From NCBI GenBank assembly GCA_905220665.1, contig CAJNAR010000155.1, positions 186,001 through 250,000 on the forward strand: a stretch of DNA of 64,000 bases. Direction: 5' to 3'. A program made the translations under genes and the position numbers. This stretch comes from Albugo candida. Lineage: Eukaryota; Oomycota; Peronosporomycetes; Albuginales; Albuginaceae. Positions 56,349-64,000 of this stretch are shown in pieces. The notes below the pieces were generated by a model. The model was not told where the DNA came from. It saw only the letters and a program-made list of their open reading frames with translations, and made no database searches. Every line of letters starts with the position of its first letter. Within the stretch, counting starts at the first letter, position 1.

Positions 56349-58976
56349 CTAATTTTCATCGGAAACGCCATCGCTATCGGAGGAACAAAAATCAAATTCA
56401 CCTGATTTGGTCTCAGAAGGATCCATGTAATTAAACGAGAAATTGGAGAAGAGATTGTCATTAGTTGTGCTTCGTGTTGATACCGGCGTATCCACTGGCA
56501 CCTCGTTCGTATTCATAAATGTGTTGTATATATCTGCGTTTTCAAATTCTTTTGCATGGCGCTGCTTCAGTAGCTCTTGACCTTGATATGTGACCTCTTT
56601 CTTCGCAACAAGATCCCAATCCACGCCTTCGAACCATGGGTGAGCTTTTAATTCTTCAAAGCCATTTGGACCGCTTCCAAGCCGAATCACTTCATTTTTT
56701 GTCAATAATCGCGAAACGAAATCGACTGCGACACAGGAGAAGCGTGACGAGAATTTCAAATCCACTGAAAGGATTCTGTTTCGAATCATTTGATTGTTTT
56801 TGGCGTTGAAAGGAGTTCTTCCGTCAATCATTTCATACACCATGACTCCTAAAGCCCACCAGTCTACAGCTTGTGAATACGGTTTGCCTGTATACACCTC
56901 TGGTGCCATCATTTGATACGTCCCGACAAATGTACTCGTACGGTCATTCTGGCTGGAATTTTGTTTCGACATCCCGAAATCCGTGAGGGCGACGTGCCCA
57001 TCAGATCCAACCAAGATATTTTCTAATTTCAAGTCGCGGTAGATGATTTTGTTACAATGTAAATGGTGTAATGCTAAAGCCACCTCAGCGCTGTACAATT
57101 TTGTTCGATCTTCCGGGAATCGACGAGCAAGCCGCATTTGGTCGAGTAGATTGCCACCCGAGTAATACTGGGATAAAAGATATAGCTTGGCATCATTTTG
57201 GAAAGCATATCGGAGTGCTGCTATGTATGGATGATCAATCCGGTCTAAGATTTGGCGCTCGGCATTGGTCGATTCGACCAAGCCACGCTGAATTACCAGC
57301 TTCTTTTTTATAGCTTTCATAGCAAAAAGTGCACCCTCATCTTCCCCGCAGTTTTTACGTACGAGTTTTACTCTTCCGCAGGCACCACGCCCTATCAATT
57401 TGATGATATCAAAGTCGATCAAGGAGACCTCATCACCTTTGCCACGGATTGGACGAATAAAGACACTATTACGATGTTCATTGTCGATATGCCGGGACTC
57501 GCTTTTCCGATTCGCACCCGCTCGTTTCTTTCGTGGATCAATTAGACAGGGTAACCTCTGACAAAGCGAGCAAATACGAACAAGCGCAAATGATTCGACG
57601 TACTTGTCTTCACAACATCGCGAGCAGAACTTGACTTCACACCATGTACACTGAAATCGACGATTTAGCAGTCCTAATTTCCGATGACATAATCCGCACG
57701 AAGTGATTCTCGCATCGTTTACAGTGATTCCGGCTGCTTCACCACACCGAGCTGCAAACGATCCGAAAATAGAGCTCATGACCATTTCCAGAGCCCAAGC
57801 TCCACTGCTGCTTTTTACAAAAGGTGGGACCTGGCCTGCTGATACACACACACACCCATGCCTTGCTTCTGCTGTTGGAATTTTGGACCCAACATCGATT
57901 TCCGATGATAAGAGCCATGCAATTGCACGTCTGGCTAATATGCGACGAGCAAAGTATGGATCGTTGTCGTTGACGTAGTGACTCGGTTCTACGAACGCCA
58001 GTGCTTTGACACGATCCTGAACTATCCCGTGACCGTCGTCATGTATGAGGAGATGTTTCACATATTGTGTGCCTCTAGAAAAAGCTATGACGAACACATC
58101 GCACGAAAGTGGGATCACAAATCGATTCCAAACCTGTTCGACATGCTTCTGCGGATCAGCAACATGTGCTGATGGATTCATTATGAGAACACCATAATTC
58201 TCGACGAGAGCTTTACGCAAGTACGCCAACATAGAACCCGTCTCGTCGTCTCGAGATTCATTTTGCATGCAGATACTTCGACTCCAAATGCCAGCTTCTC
58301 GATAGGGAATAATTACTAGCAATCGCTTTTTTTGTTCATAATTTGGAGATGTGAAAATAGTTCCTTCTGTATTCATTGAAAAGTGCGACTGCAAATTTTC
58401 ATTCTGTGTAAGATCGAAATCGTGGTCAGAGTGTTCTTCAGAAAGCAATAACTGATCAAGTGAAACTAGATATGTATCCATCGACCCAGGAATTCCACAG
58501 TAATTTATATTGCGCAGTCGGGCAGCAAAGTCATGATCTACTTCTATATCTCTATGCTCGGTGATTCCTGCGTTCTCTGAGTCTGTAAAGGTACTTGAGG
58601 ATCTGGCGGGCAACACGGTGCTTCTGCGCCGATTCGTATCTATTCTCTCTAAGAGACGTCCGCGCTCATTCGATCGAATCGGGCATGTCGATGACGAAGT
58701 TGCTGAATTTGGTGTCGCCAGATACTCGGAATGAGAGGATTCCGGAGAATGGAGTGGTAGCTGGAGGAAAGATATATCACCATGTATGATTTCTCCCGTG
58801 AAGACATCCACTTTTTGAAAGCCTAACTCGGCACAAATACGATTCTGTACATGTTGAATAATATGATCTATCTGGGCGGATGCTGTATCCAAATTGTGGT
58901 TCTCACAATGATTCTGCTTTGTGTGATGCCTTGTGATAGCTTGTACCACAGGCGCTGGGTGCATCGATCGAAGCAT
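56349..58976 (-). CDS. Arb2-like + FYVE-like zinc finger + AGC kinase fusion protein
   Basis: A single exon of 875 residues with three regions. About 215-425 resembles the Arb2/FAM172 alpha/beta-hydrolase-like domain: IPYREAGIWSRSICMQNE, MLAYLRKALVENYGVLIMNP, HVEQVWNRFV and VIAFSRGTQY. About 428-485 is a C4-C4 zinc finger of FYVE-like type (CGLCHRKL, FQCTWCEVKFCSRCC, RICSLC), without the usual RRHHCR signature. From about 521 an AGC kinase domain runs to about 790: GRGACGRV, FAMKAI, YRDLKLENILV, TDFGMSK, TFVGTYQMMAPE. In the C-tail FSNFSF fits an AGC hydrophobic motif. All catalytic residues are present. The long open frame and in-frame domains make an artefact unlikely. The substrate is unknown; FYVE-type fingers often bind endosomal phosphoinositide, but this one is divergent. 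Confidence 0.8.
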   Translation of the reverse strand: MLRSMHPAPVVQAITRHHTKQNHCENHNLDTASAQIDHIIQHVQNRICAELGFQKVDVFTGEIIHGDISFLQLPLHSPESSHSEYLATPNSATSSSTCPIRSNERGRLLERIDTNRRRSTVLPARSSSTFTDSENAGITEHRDIEVDHDFAARLRNINYCGIPGSMDTYLVSLDQLLLSEEHSDHDFDLTQNENLQSHFSMNTEGTIFTSPNYEQKKRLLVIIPYREAGIWSRSICMQNESRDDETGSMLAYLRKALVENYGVLIMNPSAHVADPQKHVEQVWNRFVIPLSCDVFVIAFSRGTQYVKHLLIHDDGHGIVQDRVKALAFVEPSHYVNDNDPYFARRILARRAIAWLLSSEIDVGSKIPTAEARHGCVCVSAGQVPPFVKSSSGAWALEMVMSSIFGSFAARCGEAAGITVNDARITSCGLCHRKLGLLNRRFQCTWCEVKFCSRCCEDKYVESFALVRICSLCQRLPCLIDPRKKRAGANRKSESRHIDNEHRNSVFIRPIRGKGDEVSLIDFDIIKLIGRGACGRVKLVRKNCGEDEGALFAMKAIKKKLVIQRGLVESTNAERQILDRIDHPYIAALRYAFQNDAKLYLLSQYYSGGNLLDQMRLARRFPEDRTKLYSAEVALALHHLHCNKIIYRDLKLENILVGSDGHVALTDFGMSKQNSSQNDRTSTFVGTYQMMAPEVYTGKPYSQAVDWWALGVMVYEMIDGRTPFNAKNNQMIRNRILSVDLKFSSRFSCVAVDFVSRLLTKNEVIRLGSGPNGFEELKAHPWFEGVDWDLVAKKEVTYQGQELLKQRHAKEFENADIYNTFMNTNEVPVDTPVSTRSTTNDNLFSNFSFNYMDPSETKSGEFDFCSSDSDGVSDEN

Positions 58977-60316
58977 GCTTATGTTTCAGCCTACAATCGC
59001 AATGAAGCGAGGATTTCTCCTAATACGGGATAGCCACGTCAGTAACGTAAAGTGCCTCGCGTCTTCTACTTTCGTCCAATTACGCAGCTGTTCTTCGAGC
59101 ATCGCGTCTCTCACGACCTATCCCTGCAGTGTTCTGATTCTAGCAATTGGACCGAATACTGTATTCCTGTGACTATATAGCAAGAATTTTGTATACCACT
59201 CCTTCAAAGTGTGTCATAAAGCTGTATACCGCTGACTCTATGCGCTGAATGCTGTATACTTCCTTGTACAGGATTTTCCATCGAATAAAGAATGCAAGAA
59301 GAAGCGTGATGGTATCTTCTCCTTTCGTCTGATTGTCTCATATATACGTACACCTAACAAATGAATCGAAAACTTGGCTTGGATGAGAAGTTACACTCAT
59401 ATAGTCATTGATTTTTCGTGATGAGTAGAAATACGAACACTCTATCTTGGATCAAAGTCGTGCGTCCTCGAATTCCAACTTTTACAATTGTCGCATACAT
59501 TCTATTCAACTGATCTCTAATTCACAAACTCTCGCTCCAAGTCCTTCTCTTTGGCCAGTTGGATCATGTATCAGATCTGGACTCTCGCTTGTAATAACAC
59601 TGAAAGTCGCTTCCTAGACGGAGCCCTATTGCATGTGACATTTATTCGATTCGCATACTTTCGTAGAGTGCAAGTCTTTTGCTTACGAGACACATACATC
59701 GAGAGCGCTATGTTTTCGGTAAGGTTTCTATAGTGACTCGAGCACCAAAAACATGAGGTGCAGCCTTCAAAAATTGGCTCGTGAGATAAGCATGATCGTC
59801 AGACCTGACCAGAGTTTCATTGTCTACTTTGACTATTCCCGTCCCAATGCTTGGTGGAATTATTCCTGATCAGGTATACTTGATCGACCAACAAGTCTTC
59901 CTATTTCTTTCTCCTATTCATTCCACACGAATGCTGCCGAAAATTCTCCAGGAACGACAGCAATCTACGAGAAAGCCCATCGACCAGCTACATAGTTACA
60001 TTTCCATTGTCGCAATCTCTAAGAATTTTTTTCAGTTATGAGCGATCAAAAGACTTTGAAATTATTCGGAACTTATCGACATAATCTGAAGCAAAATCAG
60101 ACGATAGAACTCGTTTTTTAGAACTACGTCATCTTCTTACCTCACTGACATTCGATGTCAGGTACAGAAAGCATCTCTCAAAGATTTTAATCACATAGTA
60201 AGAAAACTGAGCCCCAATTGTATCGATTTACGAGGCCACATATAAGTGGATCATTCTTCTCCATAGAAAACATTAACGGTACCTACCCACTAATTAACAA
60301 TCTCGACAACGGCAGC
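58977..60316. other. 1.3 kb intergenic, divergent promoters
   Basis: Separates the minus-strand fusion kinase from plus-strand TOP3B. Several short frames (for example 59820-60041) lack motifs. The TOP3B frame is open from 60218, upstream of the chosen start. No RNA gene recognised. Confidence 0.5.
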
Positions 60317-63300
60317 ATGCGAACCATTCTCATGGTCGCTGAGAAACCAAGTATCGCTGCTTCTATTGCAAAAGCACTATGCAATGATTGTAGCTATGAG
60401 ACTCGCAATGGGAAAACACCAATTTTTGAGCTTACGTCATCATTCAAATCTGTTCCCTGTTTGTACAAAATCACATCCGTAACAGGACATATGTACTCGT
60501 GTGATTTTCCGGCCGCTTACTCCAATTGGGACACTGTTGATCCAGAATCTTTGTTTCAAGCACCAACGGTGAAAAAACTCGAATCGAAAGGATTATATCA
60601 GCAGTTGCAGAAAGAAGCACGAGGTGCCGATACCTTGATATTGTGGCTGGATTGTGACCGTGAAGTACGTCTACTCGCTGGTGCTTTAAACTTCCAATTC
60701 ACATGTTCTACTCTTTCCATTAGGGCGAAAACATTTGTTTCGAAGTGATCGAAACAGTACGTGATCGAATGCAAAATGCCGCCAGTTTAAAGTTCAAGGA
60801 GCCACTCATTTTGCGTGCCAAATTCTCAGCTGTTACCAAAAAAGATATACAACACGCTATGGAAACTCTGGTGGCTCCAAATATCCATGTTCGAGTATCC
60901 ATTATTCTCCCAGCATTCACTTATCCAATCTATAAAACAGGAGTCTTGGGCTGTCGATGCTCGTCAGGAATTGGATCTCAAAGTAGGCGTCGCCTTTTCC
61001 CGATTCCAAACGCGATATTTTCAAGGACGATATGGAGATTTGGACTCAAATTTAGTATCCTACGGCCCTTGTCAGACACCAACGTTGGGCTTTTGCGTCG
61101 ATCGATTCGATCAAGTAAGAAATTAGTATTGGTGAGAACTGAATGTAAAGCGTTGTGTGACTCTGTGAATCCTTTAAGATTCAACAATTTCAACCAGAGC
61201 CCTTTTGGACCATCGAAGTTGACATCACAAAAGATAACCAAACAATCAAGCTGGACTGGGATCGAGGGCATATATTCGATCATGAGGTACGAAATTGATT
61301 CATCACGTTACTTGCAATTATAGCGTCGACTTGCATCAGGCTGTCTGTGCACTGAATGAAGTTATCAGCGAAAAAAATACTTTGCTGGTGTCGAGTGTGA
61401 AAGAGTCAGAGGTCACAAGGTCTCGTCCGACGCCTTTGAACACTGTTCAGCTTTTGCAGCATGCTTCAAAGCAATTGAGCATGGGGCCTTTCACGACGAT
61501 GCAAATTGCTGAACGGCTATACCTCCAAGGCTATATTTCATATCCACGCACGGAAAGCACATCCTATCCAGACTCCTTTGATGTTCAAAGCACATTGTCA
61601 CAGCACACTCGAAACTCGGTGTGTTTAAGAGCTATATAATGCTGTAACTGCTGACCAAATTGCCTTTCAATAGCACTGGGGAGCGTACGTTGCGAATTTG
61701 CTTCATCGTGGCTATCAACGTCCTAAAAAGGGTGTGGATGTCGGCGATCATCCACCCATCACACCTGTACGAGCTGTAGAGTTGAACGAGTTGTCAGGAG
61801 AAATGGCACGTCTATACGACTTTATTGCTCGTTACTTCATTGCGACTGTGTCTCGTGATGCAAGGTACGGCATCTCTCATTCGGAGGATTAACAGCTGAT
61901 AGTCCCTTCTTCTTTAGACTGCTAGCAACCAGTGTTTCATTCACTTGTCAGACAGAGAGATTCTCCATCACCGGACATCGAGTATTGGACAGAGGCTTTA
62001 CCGAAATACTGACAAGCACCAGTCTAATGGACACATTTGTACCAGACTTCAAGGTCGGAGAATTGAATGCGATCACTCGACAGAATGTTCGGCAAGGACA
62101 AACTTCACCTCCGGGGTTTTTGACGGAATCCGAGCTCATAGGCTTGATGGAAAAGCATGGTATCGGCACAGATGCCAGTATTCCAGCACATATGAATAAC
62201 ATATGTGAGCGCAATTATGTTCGGCTAGCTTCAGGACGTACACTTGTGCCTACCAATTTGGGTGTTGTACTGGTTCGTGGCTACTACAAGGTGGATCCAG
62301 AATTGGTGCTTCCAAGGGTGCGTGCAGCAATCGAAGAGCAGTGTACGTTGATTGCGAAAGGAATCGCCAGTAAAAATGAGGTGATAGAGCATTCATTGGA
62401 GATATTCCGAGCCAAATTTGCGTATTTTGTTCGAAAGATCAATATGATGGACACTTTGTTTGAAGCTACTTTTTCGCCTTTGGCAGCCACAGGGAAGCCA
62501 CTATCAAAATGCGGTAAATGCAGCCGCTACATGAAATACGTTCATTTGAAACCCCAGCGATTGCATTGCCCGACATGCAATGAGACCTATAGCCTTCCTC
62601 AAAACGGATCAATCAAGCTGTACAAGGTTTGTATATCTGATTCCCAAACTCTGGTGGTTGTTTGACTTTGTATCGTGATTCAGGAGTACCGCTGTCCATT
62701 CGATCAGTTTGAATTGGTTCTATTCTCGTTGGGCAATTCGGGAAAGGCGATGGGGAAATCGTATTCCTTGTGTCCGTACTGCTACAATCATCCACCTTTT
62801 GAAGATGTAGTTGACAAAATGGGTTGCAATGCGTGCTTACATCCGACCTGTAAGCACTCGTTGATACAAAATGGCGTTTGTCCATGCCCGGGTAGCAATC
62901 CAGACGAGATGCATCGTGCAGCTCCATGGAAAAGCCGAACGAAATTCGATGGCAAAGCAGATATGAAAGACAAGGAGGAAGTAAAGATGAAATCGGACGA
63001 TGTCAAGCAAGCAAATATCCCTTGTAATGGAAGTCTCGTTTTGGATGTGAATAGCAAACCAAACTGGAAATTGGCGTGTAATATTTGCAACCTTCTGATA
63101 CGATTTCGATCGGATGTCGCTATCCATACCATTCATACAATCAAGGCAAGTATGGGAGGTAAGCCCGAATATGGCAAGCATGACTCTCCAATTTGTGCTC
63201 AGAAATGCTCAATGTGTGGCTCGAACAACCTCGTCGTCGAATTCCATAAAGATAAGGTGGAAATGATTAAAAAAGAAGCAAGTGCCTCCAATGATCAAAA

Positions 63301-63496
63301 CTGGTCCACAAACACCAGTTATGTGGGTTGCTTGCTTTGTGATCCTTTGCTCAGCCGTATGACCGAGAGGAAATTAGGTCGTGTGAAGCACATAAGCTTG
63401 GTGAATGCACAACGTAGTAGTCGACGAGGTGGTGGACGTGGACGTGGACGTGGTAGTCGTAAGAAAGGTGGTCTGCTTTCTGTTGAAGAGTTCTAA
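60317..63496 (+). CDS. TOP3B: DNA topoisomerase III beta
   Basis: Eight exons with GT..AG junctions give 928 residues: 60317-60664, 60724-60888, 60941-61114, 61179-61286, 61340-61618, 61674-61864, 61918-62626, 62684-63496. The start ATG at 60317 opens [14 protein letters not shown], as in the family (99 nt of upstream open frame are ignored). The TOPRIM acidic motif is [14 protein letters not shown]. The active-site tyrosine is in [25 protein letters not shown] is diagnostic of type IA enzymes. The C-terminus has several CxxC zinc-finger pairs and an RG-rich tail ([11 protein letters not shown]), typical of the beta form, which acts on RNA as well as DNA. The acceptor of exon 5 had to be the CAG at 61339 to stay in frame. 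Expected cell role: relaxing single-strand crossings in DNA and mRNA. Confidence 0.92.
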
Positions 63497-64000
63497 GGAT
63501 CGCACGATCTTGTGCAATCCTTATAATCCTTCTCGATACCAAATGCTTGATAGATTGCAATTCTGGCGTTTAAATAAGCTCAAAATCAAATTAGAATAAC
63601 TACTCTATGATACGCCTCTTTGAATGGAGATTTAGTGAAGCAAATGTTGATTTTGAACGACAAGAGGGTTCGCCATAGGATCAGGTGATTGCTACTACGG
63701 TCGATAACGAGTTTGGAAATGTACGATTGGATGATAGCCCATCATCCCAACAGATACAGAATCTGATTCAGTCTCTTCTTCCATCTATATTCACAAAAGT
63801 AGTGGGATCTGATACTAGCGTGGTGGGGTACGTCACAAGTTCTCTTTGCGGACTGTAGAAATGACATGTCCTGATGGTAAATATGTTTGCTATGCGACGT
63901 CTTCTCCACCAATTTGGTTCTCTTTCGAACAGATGTAATGTGGAATAGCATTATTACAACTTGAGCGATGCTACACAGTCATATTTTCACAGAAACTGAT
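63497..64000. other. 3' flank of TOP3B and start of an unresolved gene
   Basis: An ATG at 63607 opens MIRLFEWRFSEANVDFERQE and then meets a stop. From about 63680 another frame reads DQVIATTVDNEFGNVRL and QQIQNLIQSLLPSIF, both protein-like. Together they may be the first exons of a plus-strand gene that continues past the window, but I found no convincing intron between them. Family unknown. Confidence 0.3.

Noticed and set aside
63607..63700. Tiny intron joining MIRLFEWRF to DQVIATTVDNEF
   Set aside because: The only GT..AG candidates are 13-17 nt, far below the 50-nt introns seen elsewhere; left unresolved.

Overview
The window is nuclear DNA from a eukaryote, most likely an oomycete (water mould); a white-rust Albugo-like species is my best guess. 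The reasons are AT-leaning DNA (by impression, not counted), introns mostly of about 50-65 nt with GT..AG ends, close gene spacing on both strands, a secreted glycoside hydrolase family 131-like family, flagellar or basal-body type genes (KATNIP-like, ADIP/SSX2IP-like), and composite signalling proteins of the kind oomycetes are known for. The species call is an inference. Gene names below come from reading motifs, not from database searches.

Layout. (1) 1-10.4 kb is a decayed tandem array of units about 4.2 kb long. Each unit carries a small secreted cysteine-rich protein gene, a conserved spacer and an EB1-like calponin-homology gene; only the third unit keeps the EB1-like gene intact. (2) 10.5-15.2 kb holds single-copy genes, all on the minus strand: an LRR receptor-like protein with a degenerate kinase domain, ribosomal protein eL20 (L18a), and an AGC kinase. 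(3) 16.2-17.4 kb is a GH131-like gene with a Gly/Thr/Ser minisatellite tail, followed by 3 kb with no recognisable gene. (4) 20.5-46 kb is a segmental-duplication block. It contains three intact GH131-like genes and one GH131 pseudogene, each paired tail to tail with a copy of an unidentified gene 'X'. Between them lie three decayed copies of a truncated KATNIP / 787-aa protein / ADIP cassette plus a fourth fragment, a degenerate Ty1/Copia retrotransposon and an inversion junction. (5) 46-56 kb is the intact source locus: ADIP-like, the 787-aa protein, and KATNIP-like on the minus strand, with a Frizzled-CRD-like gene between them on the plus strand. (6) 56.3-63.5 kb has an Arb2-FYVE-AGC-kinase fusion protein and DNA topoisomerase III beta, which splices cleanly from eight exons.

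How the parts fit. The intact KATNIP, 787-aa and ADIP genes look like a basal-body/centrosome neighbourhood; that role is inferred from the families. All three decayed cassettes share one internal deletion junction, so they descend from one truncated progenitor that was copied together with the GH131/X pair. The GH131 genes stayed open while the hitch-hiking cassette decayed, which suggests selection on the secreted enzymes rather than on the cassette.
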